DNA of 64,000 nt from Udeniomyces pyricola (taxonomy: Eukaryota; Basidiomycota; Tremellomycetes; Cystofilobasidiales; Mrakiaceae), in NCBI GenBank assembly GCA_039545295.1, contig BCIK01000019.1, positions 359,789 to 423,788 of the forward strand. The letters are read 5' to 3'. The position numbers were made by a program, and so were the translations under genes. The notes under the pieces are model-generated. The model had not been told where the DNA came from, did not search any database, and worked only from the letters and a program-made list of their open reading frames with translations. Shown here one piece after another: positions 10,624 through 23,936 of this stretch. Numbering within the stretch: position 1 is the first letter of the stretch; the number at the start of each line of letters is the position of its first letter.

Positions 10624-13600
10624 CTAGGCCCAATCGAGTTCCCATCCGTTGGAGAGGCATCCGTCCAAGCCCGAAACGATCAACCTCTGGACGTCCGCAT
10701 CATATTGCACTGCAGATGCGTCAATAGCCTGCCCGTTGAACTTGACGCTCGACGGTGCGGCATCCACACCGAGGATCGTAATCTGCTGGAGCTTGGATTC
10801 GACTTGGTACGCTCCCTCAGTCCAGGCGTAGACCTTGCACTTTTCGGCGCCAAAGTAGACTTTTCTGGAGGCTTCTTGGACGAGGGATTCACCGTCGTCA
10901 AAGTAGGCGGATCCTTGGGCGGTCGAAGATGGGTCGAGGGAGACGAGGAGGTTGTAAGGCTGTTGTCGAGTCTCGTACGTAGTCATCTTCGACTCGGTGT
11001 GCGAGAGAATGATGGAGGACGATCGGATCGCGAGTGGAATGTGACCCAGTGGGGCATCAAAGGTGTGCGAAGCCGAGTTGGCAAGGACCTGAAAGATGCA
11101 GTCATCAAGAAGAAAAAAAAAAGACGGGTGAGCTCTCTGGAGGTGGATGACAAGCAAAGAATAAAGAGCACGGATTCTTTCTTCTCGTACCTCGTGGGTG
11201 TACCAATCTCGCCAGATAGTCTCGGAACCGCCGGGAAGAACACCTGAGCAGACCGAACAGAAGTTCTACAGGTTAGTCGTGTACACCCCGAGCTGAGACG
11301 TCATGAAAGGCAAGGAAAAAAATCCATCCGCCACAGGTGACTCACCAGTCACGGTCGAGACATTAGGCTCAAAGACAGGCGTCACCAAGATGGCGTCTCC
11401 CACGAGGAACTGATCCGAGTTGTCAAACAGGCTGGCATCGTTGGGGAATTGCCAGTGAAGGGCTCGGATGACGGGGGTACCAGATTCATGGGCGCAAGCA
11501 AAGAGAGAGTACCAGTACGGCAGCAAGGAGTATCGAATAGAGAGTGCGGTTCGAGTGGCGTTGGCGACGGACTCCCACTATCGGAAGAGCAACATATCAG
11601 ACAATAGAAATTAGCCCAGAAGCCAAGGTGGAGAAAGGTCTCTTCAAACTCAACCGCGTTCGAAGGGGGAAGCAAAAGGGGATCGTCACGCACTCGGTAA
11701 GGTTCTTGCGACAAAGCAGATCGCGTGTTGTGGTTTCGGGCAAACGGCAAGAACGAGCCAAACTGCATCCATCGACCGCAAAGCTCCTCATCCGTGTTTC
11801 CGTTGAAGCCCTAGAAAGGGGCAGAGGCAGAGGAAAAAACAAAACGTATGTTAGAAGAGACAGGGGAGGTGATGGACATCAAGCAGCGGTGATGATCTCT
11901 TGCGACCGTACGTACACATTCGTCCGCGCCGACCATAGGGATACCGAACTGCTGGAACTGAAGAGCCCCAGCGAGAGCGTATCGCATGTACTGCAGAAGC
12001 AAACAACCGTGGAAGGTAAGGGATCAGGATAGATCAGATGCATGTACCAGAAGTGGGGTGGGGTATACATCTACAACAACGATGAACCAAACGTACCTTC
12101 CACGAAGAGTAGTTGTCACCGAGCCTGGAGTCAGAAAGGAGCGTGCAAGTATACGCAGACACGATGTAGGAGGGGTATGGTAAAGTCACGCCGTTAATAT
12201 CGATGCTTGGGATGGAACACGTGTTCTCAAGGACGATGAGATCCTTACCAGTGAGCGGCAACCCTGCCGGCACCGGGGAATGTGGACCTTCCAACGATGA
12301 ACGGCCTCTTGCCCGGGCTGAGTGAGAGAAAGAGCGCATGAAGGGAAACAAACGACAAGCCATCTCAGCGCGCGATTCCGACTCATACTGCACCGACGAC
12401 GACGATTCTACGCACTTCATGGCCAGGAGAGCGTTGTACGTGTGCTGAAGCTCCTGAGTACCCCAGATGTTGTGGACATCAAAGTGTTGGATCTTGCCCG
12501 AAGCATCCGTCGCGTTCGGCGAGACGGTCGAGGTGGCCAGGCGGTCGAGAGCTGGAGGTTGAAAGCACAGACATACATCGAATATATGTTAGTCAACAAG
12601 GCCCAAAGGTCTCATCACATGCACATCTATCAGGTTTGACGTCTGGAATCAGAGCTGGATTGAGATGACTCACTATTATGGATCTACTCGATAGAAAGAC
12701 ACAAAGGCATCCAGTCAGTACTAGTTGGAAGCAATCAACCGCAAACCCTCATCGCCTCTCAACTGACCTCGTAAGCAGGCGCGTTGACGTCCACGCCCTC
12801 ACCGACTCGTCGGGACAACTGCCGGCGTCGGTCAACTGCGTTGGGCGTGTTGTTAAAGGTGGGCTGGCCGTTAACGGTGATGTTACCACTGTAACCCCAC
12901 AGAGTGGAGTTGTACCCTTCAGGCCAATCTCCATCGGTGAGGACGACGTTTCCGGGTTTTCCTAACAACGGAACGGCCCCAGACGAAAGTGTTAATCAAA
13001 GCAAGCGAGCGTGGACTGAGAAAGCATAGGGCGATGGGGAAATCTGAGAGCATTGTTTTCGAAGGGCTTACCAGGCAGGATGAATGAAGACGAGAAAGAC
13101 GAGGGCTCGTTCATGTCATCCCAGATACCATCAATCGTACCCACGAGCTTGCTGTAGTTGAGGTGCGCTTCGGTCCACCATTCTTGGGTGGACGGAGCGA
13201 AGAAATCGGGGAAGACGGTTGTGCCGGGCCACACAGTGCCGAGGTACTCGGTGCCGTTGGGCTGCTTCATGTAGACATCCAGCTCGTGGCCTCGGGTGTA
13301 GGGTTCGTCTGATGTCGAGGCGTCAGGAGAAACAAAAGGCCGCGTCAGCGATGATACATACTAGGGGTGATTGACACAATCATGTACTCTTCACGACTTA
13401 CAGACGTCGGTGTCGTTGTTCACAATGGACACAGCTGCATCGATGATGGGGATATATTTCTGCATAGAGAGCGACAATCAGCCAAAGAAACAATGAATCC
13501 AACTTGCTGCTGCATTCATGGTCAAGTTTACTGACCATATTGTTGTCGTGCAAGTCCTTGAGGAACGCGGAGTACTCTGCGACATCGAATCGACCGGGAG

Positions 13601-15645
13601 CGGGGATCCAGTTACGGTAGCTCTGTTCAACGATGACCCACGATCAGTCAGCTTATCTTGAAGATTCCGCGAGTTGAAGAGGCTGTTGTAAATGATAAAT
13701 ACGCACGTCCATCCAATCGATATCATTCCACATGACTTCAAGCGGGATGTTGGCGGCCTTGTAGTTCTCAACGACCTCTCGCGTCTGGGTGACGTTGTCG
13801 TATCCCCATCGGCATTGATGCTGACCCAAGGTCCAGGCTTGCATCATGGCGGGCTTGCCAGTGATGTCGGTGTATTGCTCGATGGCCGAGATAGGGCTAG
13901 GGCCCGAGACAAAGTAAAAGTTCAGCGAGCCTCTGAAGACCAGGAAAAAAAAAGTCAAGGTACAACGGTATATCTCGTCAGTTAGTGCCTTGAGAGGAGA
14001 GGAAAACAGACGGAGGGACGCCATGCCTACCCGAGAATACGGTAGTCAAGCACACCCGGTCGAAGCTAGAGCAGATAAACACAAGCGTGAGGCAGACAGA
14101 CTGTCAACCGAGGATTCATGCATTCCCGTGGACACTACAATCAGCGTTCGGACTTACAATGACATCCATGCCTTGGGATGAAAGCAGGAAGACACCGTGG
14201 GTGAGCGAGGTGTCGTTGACCATTCGGGTCTCAAAGTAGATGGGGTGCGATCCATAGATGTTCTGGTCCTCGGGATCTCCTGCGTCTCGAGCCCACATAG
14301 TCTAAACGGCAGAAGATGATGAAGAAAAAAGACGACGCATAAAGAGGAAGAAAGTGGGTAAACAGAGCATCAACTCATCAGACTCCAACGTCCAACGACT
14401 GTATCGTCAGTCTGACAAGACTCACCTGGACTGTTGCATCTGGATCTCTCCTGAGGCCACTCTTGGCCACGACCTCGCCGAGGCCGTAGATGTTCGCCCC
14501 CTGAGGGACGGCCGTAGCGATCTCGAGGTAACCGGCCTCAAAGACGAGCCCGCCTTGGCCGACGCTATTAACGGCGGTCGTGCCGTTTACCTTCTCAACA
14601 CCGCCATAAGGAGGGTTGATCTCATCAGTGACTGGAGTGAACGAGCCAGGGCGCGTATCGAAGATGGGAGCGAGCGAAGGATCAGAGCGTCGCGTGATGT
14701 AGAAGCTGAAGGGTGAGGCGACGTGGTTGAAGACGAGGTCTGAGGTCGACGAAAAGTCCTCGGATGAGGCAGAAGGTCGAGGGAAAAAGTCCTCAGGGAC
14801 TAATTGTGAGTGAGTGAAGGGAGGAAGGAGGAGGTTGGGGAAGGGTACAGGGTGAAATGAGTCAGGTCAGTTCTGTCCAGGTGAGGCGTTCACGTCATGG
14901 AGTTCGGGAAGGACACGGCCCAGAAACGCTCCAACCCGGCAGTCGAACGACCGGACGTTCGACCCTCGGCTTTGGCCGTAGAGCGGGGGGAAGGTCATGT
15001 GCGCTACTTTCTTTTTTCTCACCTTGGTACTCCAATTTCTGGGCATCGTACAGGTGCACGTTCAGACGCTCCTTGGTCTCATACGCAACGTCCACCTGAA
15101 TGCGATTTCATTGATCCATTCCGATAGAAAAGTATTCAAGACGCCGTGGATCAGCGGGGAGCGGTGCTGCGTAGCCGGAGTAACGGTCGGTATCTCACAA
15201 TGAGCTCTTCGTAGTCGTAACCAAAAGCGTTGCAGGCGTCGCCGATGAGCTTCAGGTGGGCTTGGATACCCCCATTGGACGTTTCCTTGACCGACGTGAC
15301 GTTGTAGCCTGCGAGCAGGGAGCAGAGTAGAATGGATAGGGAGGAGATGAGTGGACAGGAGAGCAACAAATGAAAGAGGGAACCCGTAAGCGCATCAGTC
15401 TGAATTTCGATCCGGTGGCCGGGTCGGACCGATCCAGGACACAACACAGCTAGCCCAGCCGCCCTTGACTCACCAGAGCAGGAAGATGTATCCTGGCTGA
15501 AGGCATGGTCTGGGGTACCGTTAGCTCGGCGGACGTTGCGGAGGACAGTCGATGGTCCTACGACCTGGTGGCGGGTGGCGGCAGCAGCGGTGCCGGCGGC
15601 AAGAAGAGATGGGAGGAGGTATAAGAGGGGTTGTACGAGCACCAT
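10624..15645 (-). CDS. Secreted GH31 alpha-glucosidase
   Basis: Extracellular or cell-wall exo-acting glycoside hydrolase releasing glucose from maltose, starch-type oligomers or related alpha-glucosides. Twenty exons join in phase to 964 residues (from 15645 downward): 15474-15645, 15199-15308, 15023-15095, 14426-14799, 14158-14301, 14031-14065, 13707-13932, 13536-13622, 13402-13459, 13072-13308, 12768-12961, 12674-12683, 12416-12551, 12249-12317, 12097-12124, 11916-11990, 11694-11810, 11346-11577, 11191-11243, 10624-11088. A signal peptide covers about residues 1-23. The GH31 nucleophile is Asp491 in [10 protein letters not shown] and the acid/base Asp645 in [15 protein letters not shown] precedes it. 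Many N-x-S/T sites fit secretion. Exon 12 is only 10 nt. Substrate preference is not readable. Confidence 0.95.
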
Positions 15646-17569
15646 GGCGAAGAGGGGATCCGGGTGCGGGTGGGTGTGATGGTAGAAAGTAGAAAGAGAG
15701 CCAACAAGTCGATTTTAAAGGAGGACGAAGAAGAAGGGGCAGAGAACAAGCTGATGTAACCAGTGTGTGGGGAAAAAGAGGTGAGATGGATGGGGACGAG
15801 GACCGAGTGAAGAGAAAGTAACGATAAAGAATGCCGAACTCCTTCTCTGCGGGGGAAGTGAACCAACCAGGCAAAAGAAGGAGGAAAAAAAACGAGGCTA
15901 AAACAAAAAGAAGCCGACCGCTCATTCTGCAGCATGTTTCTCCTCCCGGACCCAAGAGTGACCGGGACCCGTGTCATGCTGCCACTGCCGACTTATGGAC
16001 AAATCATCGTGCCCTCGTCATCGAATACCGAAGACCTCGCCGTTCCGACGGTCTGTACATAGTCGCCGGTTTGACCGTGCTCAAGCTTCGATGCAGATGC
16101 GAGAGACTCGACAGTCCCACGCACGCACGCGCAGCACGCAGATATTGGCTGAGCAGTGAGTCGTACCGCGCCAACGTTCCTGCTGGGTCGCCGCCCATGA
16201 GCTGCATGCGCATGCCTCGAATGGGTCCATCCTATATATGAGAGCGGTGTAATAAATCGTGTATACCTTGACGGATGAATGCATGATGAGCCGATGACAC
16301 GACCCGAGTTGAGGTCGACCAGAGGCGGTGGCAAAACAACGACAGCGACTAGTCGAAGAAAAAAAAGTTGGGGATCGCGAACAACACGTACATGGGATGC
16401 ATCGACGTGCATGCAGCATGCATATCACACACATATATATATATTGCACACGCGCGTGCATCGATTAGTATATGATAATTAAGCTTGGCACCCGGCAAAG
16501 TACGTTGACAGCTATATAATCAAGCGGGTCCGATTTTCATGTACAATGTGATGGCTGGAGCATTAAACCTACAGACGACTAATTCAGTGGGGAACGCGCA
16601 CCGGCAACTCTTCCATGCAACATGTCGTGACGTGTCTACGTATCTACGAATATGTACATGCATATTCCATCTCAACATGACAACTGAAACATGTCATGGA
16701 AGCCATGAATTTCTGAAGAGGACGCGGACCCGAGAACTGCATGCCACGCATGGGTGCCGACGTACTATGGATTCATGCCGTACGTGCACAAGTCATATAA
16801 TGTACGAGTCAACAACGCAAGAAAGCAGAGAAAAACCTGGTATAACTTTTGCGCCGGCCATTGACAACTTGCGCCAACCAGCCTGCAAAACCAGCGCCAC
16901 CGGTTGGTCACCGCTGACTGCGCGACTGCTACGACCTCGGTGGGACACGAGCGCGCAGTGGCGTTCGAAGGGTCGATTCACCTCCATCGTGCAAGCATCG
17001 TGCTGCCTGCGAGTCTTCCCTAGCCACATCATCATCGTCCATATCGATCTTCAAAACGCATCTGCGTATATCGACTTCAACCTAGAGATACGTCTGGCGA
17101 TCACCCTCGCTCCGATCTCAAAATCTCAATACTCACGTCCCCATGCGGTTGTCCAGGATACTACCAGGACAACGCGTGATACGCAGCGACCGCGTAGATT
17201 ATGCATCGTCCAGTGGCTTCCCCTTCGTTTGACTACTCGCTATCCCACTCTCTTCGTCGGATGACGCTTATCTAGACACTGAGGTCTGAACCCTCAGCCA
17301 TGAGAGTACCCCCTTGAATCGTGCACCGTCTGACGCCTGACCAACTCAGCCAGATCCCTACTCGCTCTAGCTCTTCTCCTCCCTTTATACACTTTTCGAC
17401 CGATTGCCCCCCCCCCATAGCTCTTAGCACCTCGCTCTCAAAAGCATACCACCATTGATCCACCCTGCCTGATTCTTCATTCATCGACTCCACTTCGTCC
17501 AGATCGACCTGGCTCCAACATCGACGCCCGCTACCGCCTGCCTGCCTTGCCTCCTATCCATCTCGACCC
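15646..17569. other. Divergent intergenic region
   Basis: Lies between the start of the - alpha-glucosidase and the + orphan gene, so it should carry both promoters. It contains a TA run at about 16433-16443, GCATGC-type palindromes near 16198-16215 and 16400-16422, and a possible TATA-like TTTATACA near 17393-17400. Open frames lack coding character. No RNA gene was recognised. Confidence 0.45.
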
Positions 17570-19216
17570 ATGACCTCGCTTGACGCGTCTGACATGGCCT
17601 CTGCCGTTTTTCTGCTCTTCCATCAGCCTAGCACTGCTGTGTCCGTGTCCCACATCGACCGCCCTCTCCACCTTCTCGAGCTCGACTCGGCTGAATCACT
17701 CTTTCGGTTCTTAAGAAACGTCGGCAGCTTGCGCAGTCTGGAAGATTGGATCAGCCTTTGGCAGGGATTTAAACAGGCGCGCATAGTCAGAGAAATTGGA
17801 GGGTTTCGTCGCGCCATGGACCAGGTCCTTACTGCCGTTCAGGACGCGTTCCAAAGGAGCCGCCTGGAAGGAACAGAGGTCTCATACGGTCGCATCCTCT
17901 TGGACAATCTGCTACATCTCGTTTCGTCCCAAAATTCCCACCACTCAGTTCATGAGTCCGACTCGCATCCGGCTTTACAACTCGTGCCACAATCCTTGTT
18001 TGTCAAAACCCAGCGGTCGCTGTACCCATGCGATCCTGCCTTCATTACTATTCCTGTGATGTCGGATTCGCCATCGACTCGATCGACCACTCAACCATCC
18101 AATCGTCACCCATCAAGCAACGTTTCGACCAGTCCAACTACTAGCCCTACACAATTTCTCATTGAATCCAACTATTCTTTCTCGGATCGACGTCCGGTGC
18201 GACGGGCTCCATATCTACCCAGTTCTTCCTCGCCCACCAGGACGCGAGGGTCCGCGGCCTCGCTCGGGTCTTCTACCGTCTCGACCCCATTAGTACCTTT
18301 CACCTCAGATCAATCAGGATCCATGTTCTGCAAGCGTTCGTCCAAGCGAGCTCGAGGTCCCGCGCATAAGAGCGTCAATGCAATGGCCCGGCCTCCAGTA
18401 TCATCTCTCGAGTTTGCACAGGACCGTCATCCTCCGACCATCCTCCTGCTCGCAACCCCCGAAGATTCGCATACTGCTTCCGCTAAGTCCAGGAAAGGCC
18501 TCATCTCAAACGTCTTCCAGCAAGCGAGCACGACCATCAGCCAATCCTCGTCCCCAAGGCGCAAACAGCAGCTGCCCATCTCGCGTTTTCAGCATCGGCG
18601 TTCTCAGTCGGACCCTCCTTCGCGCTCATCTGATTCTACGCCCTCAAAGACTACGGCTCAAACAGGTCTCATCGATAAACCACTGTTATACTCTTATGGC
18701 TCTCCACCTGAGTCGCCCTCGATATCGACCTCCTCGACCGTCAATATATCCATTCGGTCCGATGCCTTGCTCACACCCATCGCAGAGTTCCACGAGCGCA
18801 TTCGCCCTCCCCCTCAACAGACCTTGCCTACCATTTCCTCCCCTCAGGCTTCACCCCGCTCGTCGTCTACCATGCTGGAAGAATTCTGCTCCACTTCTCT
18901 GTTTCCTCAACGTACTTTGTCCCCCGGACCTGCTTCGGATCTGAATGGCGATCCCCTCGCCGACTCCTTTGATTCTGAAGCGACCGAAATGGCCACGTAC
19001 GACTTTTACCAGATGAGCGATGAGGAAGCCACGCGTGCTCGGGCTAAGCAGGCTGCTTGGCAGGCGAGAATGACGGCGAGGGAAGAGGAGAGAATGAAGG
19101 AAAAGGACACGGTCGATCTGTCGGAGACGCAAAGGGATCTGGGCAGTTACTTTCCGGAGAATCAGGAAGGAGCAGACTCGTTTGTGGAGCGGCTGTACTT
19201 GCGTCAAGAGACGTGA
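17570..19216 (+). CDS. Intronless hypothetical protein, 548 residues
   Basis: A single uninterrupted frame from an ATG in good context (CCCATGA) to TGA. Residues 1 to about 125 look folded and helical (LHLLELDSAESLFRFLRNVG, then WQGFKQARIVREIGGFRRAM). The middle, about 150-450, is a Ser/Thr/Pro-rich disordered linker with many SP and TP sites. The end (DFYQMSDEEATRARAKQAAW, then REEERMKEKD) looks like a charged helix or short coiled coil. There is no signal peptide or membrane segment. The long open frame and amino-acid bias support a real gene in an otherwise intron-rich neighbourhood. I do not recognise the family; a cytosolic or nuclear scaffold is conceivable but is inference. Confidence 0.75.
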   Translation: MTSLDASDMASAVFLLFHQPSTAVSVSHIDRPLHLLELDSAESLFRFLRNVGSLRSLEDWISLWQGFKQARIVREIGGFRRAMDQVLTAVQDAFQRSRLEGTEVSYGRILLDNLLHLVSSQNSHHSVHESDSHPALQLVPQSLFVKTQRSLYPCDPAFITIPVMSDSPSTRSTTQPSNRHPSSNVSTSPTTSPTQFLIESNYSFSDRRPVRRAPYLPSSSSPTRTRGSAASLGSSTVSTPLVPFTSDQSGSMFCKRSSKRARGPAHKSVNAMARPPVSSLEFAQDRHPPTILLLATPEDSHTASAKSRKGLISNVFQQASTTISQSSSPRRKQQLPISRFQHRRSQSDPPSRSSDSTPSKTTAQTGLIDKPLLYSYGSPPESPSISTSSTVNISIRSDALLTPIAEFHERIRPPPQQTLPTISSPQASPRSSSTMLEEFCSTSLFPQRTLSPGPASDLNGDPLADSFDSEATEMATYDFYQMSDEEATRARAKQAAWQARMTAREEERMKEKDTVDLSETQRDLGSYFPENQEGADSFVERLYLRQET

Positions 19217-20837
19217 TTGCGAGGAACATGAGGTGGGCTGGGGAAGGGTAGGAACACGTTCTATGGGTTTGGAGTTTCTTTCTTGTCATATTAGAAAAAT
19301 GCATGGCTAGTCGGTTCGCAGTAGATCTCTCTCTTTCTCACGCTACCGCGTGTAGGACAAGTGGCGACGCAGATCAGCGGAGTGTATCGTCGTAAGTATC
19401 GACATGCTATAGAATCGAGGCCATTGAGGGGCCAGGCAAAAGCTAGTTTGATGACGATCAATAGACATTGATGACATGATATAGAATTCTGTACTACTGT
19501 AAACAGTTCATGGGCGATTGCTGCGGACTCGAATACTAACCGACTCCTGTCTCTGTGCGACGTGCGACTCGAAGTGCTGCATGCCCTAACCTTCTTTGGC
19601 CTATTACATCACCTTGGCCCATCACTCCGACTCGCATCTGCTTGACACCTCCATCTTATCCGTTCCTACCTCCCATTATACGTACGAGCCTCCATCTGGT
19701 TTTATCTGTTCAGCGCCCTCCGCTTCCTGCACCTCTCAGAGACCCTAGTTTGGACATCATCGCCGCTATCACGCTGGATCGGATTTGACCGTCCTTTGTC
19801 GCCCACCTCTCTCGGTGGTCGTAGCCCATTCCATATCCGTTCAACAAACGTCACTGATTCTCTTGACTCACATCGGCAACTGGTCCAAATCAAGTATTCC
19901 TGCCCGTCAGACACCGCTGCATCACCGTTGTACCCATCCCTCGCACGCGGCCCCCTTACAGCTTGCGGTCCCTTGCCCGCTCTCGGATCCCCTTCCCTTT
20001 GACTCTCACCTGAGCTCCTCTCGTGTCACGCTTCGTCTGGATGTCTCTGGCTATTTCGTATTCTTCAGGAGGCGAGCGTGCTTCTCAGATGCTGCCTACA
20101 GTCAATGTGAGTCGTCCATCGCTACTCGGCGGCGGTCCGAAGAGAGCGTTTCCCTATTCCTCCTCTGCCATGAGGTTCGCCCCCCTCTACCGATTTCATT
20201 CGCGACTGGTGACGAGTGTTGAAGCAAGATCCGCTGCCCAGCTCGAGAAACTGTTTCTTAGGGCTTGCTCCAAGCGGGTAACTTCAACAGGACAGCAGCA
20301 GGTAGCGGGTCAAGCTATCCGGACGGGTCATCTTGACTTCTTAGACTGGTGACGCCGTAGCTGCGCGAGCACAAGGAGATAGGAGTCTGAGCTGCAGCAC
20401 TGGTCGGGCAAGGCCCGTGCCGACGCTCGGAGACCACCGCACCTGGGCATCATATCCACTAGATGTTGGATGTCCTTTCGATGCGGTTACCTGGATGGAT
20501 GGGACATCTATCTCGCTAAAGGTCGGAAGGACAAGGGGGGGTGGGGGGTGTTCGGGGTCGACCTATTTAATATTTGCTGACAATCCATGTTTCTTTCTCT
20601 CGCTTCCTCTTTACTTGCGGCATACCCTAACAGTGCTCAGTTTGCTCTTCCCCTGTTGCTCTGTTGGATCTGGAATCGCACGTCTGCGAAAACAGTACCA
20701 CTCAGCCTCGCTCTGCTTCCTCTTCTCGACCGAACCAGACCCATTCTTCGCCTCTTCAACCAACCCTGAACCTGGCGTCCAATACCTCGTCATCGTCTTC
20801 CAGCTCGAATCCATCAAGCCGCTCTCAGCTCTCACCT
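19217..20837. other. Intergenic region
   Basis: 1.6 kb without a supported gene. An AT-rich TATTTAATATTTGC segment near 20562-20576 could serve the LIM gene downstream. The frame of the LIM gene is open upstream to about 20664, but there is no ATG before 20838 in it, so a 5' extension would need an extra spliced exon that I could not place. Confidence 0.4.
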
Positions 20838-23800
20838 ATGGCTCCAGCTGCATCATTATCATCGCCGTCGTCCGCTTACGCCCTCCGCTCGGCACCACCA
20901 ACGACGACTCGCTTTGCGCCCCCCGGACGCCCGGCGGCTTCGCAGATTCCTTCTCGCCCCACGCAAGGGACCGCGCCCTCCTCTCGTCGGCCCAGCCCTC
21001 AACGCACACGAACGTCGCCTTTACCTTCCCCTCAGTATCCTTCTCAACCGAGAGCACCTTCGCCGTTAAGCCATGCCCATCCGCCGCTGGCTCCGACGCC
21101 TCTTCGCACCGGTCCGATGGTCAGAGCGCCTTCGCCCGCTGACGTCAACACACCAGGAGGAGCATTTCATCATCAGACCCACTCGAATTACTCAGCTGCG
21201 CCTAGCATGATCCCGAAAGCTCAGGCTGGAGGGGGCGCGGGTATGGCAGGTGTGGGGAGAAGGGCGTTTGCTATGGTGCCTGCTCTGAACGGTAAGCACA
21301 AGACGCTTGAGATTCTCTTTGATTGAGCTGGCTTCGTTTGCATAACGCTGATCTGAATGTGATTTTCGTGTGTATCTCACACAGGCCTTTCTCCTGCCAA
21401 GTCGAGCCCATCATCCGCTAATTCTTCACGTTCTCCCATCTCGCCATCGCATCTTCAGCCACCCTCGCCGTACTCTCCAGCCACTTCACCTACATCAACC
21501 TCGTTTACTGGGCGTTCTCTCTATCCTCACCGTGCCCACCATCCGACTGGCCAAGACTTGTCTCGTGCTCCCCTCCTAGATCCCCGTCGCTCGCCCTCCT
21601 CTCGTTCGCCACATGAGCCTCTTCAACAGCGGCAGCCATCACCTCAGCCGCCGCCTTTACAGCAACATCCGCTGAAGAACCGAGCTCCTTCTCCAGCTCA
21701 TTCAACTCCATCCACCCTCATACCTTCCCCGGGTGTACGCCCGATCCACCCGACATCTCCCTCGTCCCGAGATCAGGCGAACCCGCTCGATCAACCGTCA
21801 GACGTCCACGCGACACATCCTCGCTTGATCTATCCTCCACGCAAAGCCTCCTCAACTTCGTCTAACGGCTCGCTCTCTCTGGAGCCGATATACACGCCAC
21901 CTTCTCGATCTCTGAACTTGGGCGCTACTCGGTCCAACGATGGGCGTGATGAACGTAACGAGAGTCACGAAGACGACGATGATGACTCCATGCTGCCTTG
22001 GGCTAAGCAGTCGTCCCCGGAACCAGTCGAAACAGGACTGGAGGACGAATTAGGCCGATCCTATGGGTTCCGGATGGAAGAGGAGGATCCTGAGGAGGAA
22101 GTGAAGCCAGGAGGTCCCGCTTACCCAAGCGTACGGGAAGCCGAGGAGCGAGAACACCAGCTTCTGAGCGGGCTAGAGGGCATGCTTGCTCGGCTGGAAG
22201 CCAACAAAGTTATCGAACCCAAGTCGGATCTTCTAATTAATGAAGAGGATGTCGAACTCTCAGGAAGTCAGGATGGCGGCGACTACGTCGGATTCGGTGC
22301 TTCCATCTCGACTGCACCCTCGCGTCGTGGTCCTTCCACATCGATTGATGGTGACTCGTTGCCGGTTCCTCCCGACTCTCCCTCCCCTCCTATCTCGCCA
22401 ATAATCCAGACTGACGCCGACCTCTTTCCTCATCGTCGCATCCTTCACGCCGACTCTCAGCCGCTACGACAGCTACCTACGTCCTCAACCCCTCAGCCTC
22501 CTTCGACTACGCCGCCTATTTCAACTGCAGACCGCTATCTGTCCATTCAAGACCTGCTTTCCAACTCGGTCGCTTCCTCCTCTTCGTCCTCTGCTGGTCC
22601 CGGTCAGGAGAAGCGTTGTCTCCAGTGTCATGAGCTTGTCGGTGGGCGGGAAGGGAAGAAGTACGTGCGAATGAGGGAAGCAGAGGGGGCTTATATGTGT
22701 GAGTGTTGGTAAGACCGTCGACATTGTCTCGGGTCCATTACTAGGACTGGGTATTCAGTCGATCGTATTCAGAAGCTCTATGGATAGCTGAGATGGACAC
22801 GTTCTTGCTTATTTGATTTGATGCGGTGGGGCTTGAGGTCACAGGTGAGGAAGATTGGAAGGAAATGTACCTCCCTAAATGTCGACGATGCGCCGAACCG
22901 ATCGAGAGCGAGGCCATTTCGTCGGCTGACGGTCAGCTGAAGGTGAGATCGATATCTATCTACGCTGATCCTTCTCGGATGAACCAGTCCTCCTGATATC
23001 GGATCTTTGGTTTTATCTTCCCAAATCTCGTTCTTTCGTGTCGCACTCTGTTTTTTTTTTCTCCTGATCCTCTCTCTGTCGTAGGGAAAATATCATCGCC
23101 ATTGCTTTACGTGTTATGTTTGCGACACGCCTTTTGCGGCCCAGACGTTTTGGGTGCTTTCTTCCCGTCCGTTTTGTGAAATGTGTTATCATCGCGAAAA
23201 GTAAGTGGGCGATCCCGTCTCCTCTTTAATCCATCTCCTTTCCTTTTTTCTTTCTTTTTTCTCCAAAAAAAAGAAAGAAAGAAAGAAAGGAAAAAGAATT
23301 CAGATCACTACGCAATCTCGTTGTTTCTCTTTTGTGGGAAGAATTGTTAACGTTTCTCTTTTCTCTTTCTTCTTCTGCTCCTCACTCTGAAAACTTAAAA
23401 TTGTTTGGTTTTTCCTTCTTTTTCTGTCTGGCTCTTATAGCAATTCGCTATGTGCGTGTGGTCTCCCTATTGAAGGGGCCTGTGCCGAAGTTGCGACGTC
23501 CGAAGGGATCCCACAGCGGTTCCATCCTCATTGCCTGAAATGTGACCGTACGTACATCTCTCTCCTTCAGGATGCTCACGAAAGATGTCGGACATTTTCG
23601 TCTCTCATGCCTAATGCGTCAAAAGGTCTATCCATTCTAATCCCCCTCTGTTTCTTCCCTCTCTCTTTCTCTCTGCGCCTGGATGTTCGGGTTGTCAACA
23701 TGGTTTCTCCATCATCAGATCCCAAACATTGCTTTGCGACCATGACGGAGCATTTCGTTCTGGGCCCCCATCGGTACTGCCCGGACCACATCAACGAAGC

Positions 23801-23936
23801 ATACGACCTTCATCGGAAAGCGGCTTCGACAAGAGCGATCAAGGCCGGCGGCCTCAGCGGTCATCATGACGGCGAAGACTTTGTGGAGCGACCGACGAAG
23901 CGAAAGACGATGGTTTTCAACCTCCAACGCAAGTGA
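20838..23936 (+). CDS. LIM-domain protein, paxillin-like
   Basis: Six exons join in phase to 768 residues: 20838-21291, 21385-22698, 22845-22942, 23085-23200, 23441-23547, 23719-23936. The first 570 residues are disordered, Ser/Pro-rich with SPSP and PPxxSP repeats and an acidic patch. The C-terminus carries zinc-binding pairs: a CLQC pair (about residue 565), a LIM domain starting at C602-x2-C605 with HRHCFTCYVC, and a second LIM starting CACG with HPHCLKC and ending CPDH. This order, a disordered N-terminus with C-terminal LIM domains, matches fungal Pxl1/paxillin-type proteins, which in yeasts act at the division ring and polarity sites via Rho signalling. The LIM assignment is sure; the paxillin-like role is inferred. 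The start codon is the first in-frame ATG, but an upstream exon is possible. Confidence 0.88.

Noticed and set aside
20664..20837. N-terminal extension of the LIM protein
   Set aside because: The frame is open but starts at TTG with no ATG before 20838, and no convincing upstream exon could be joined.
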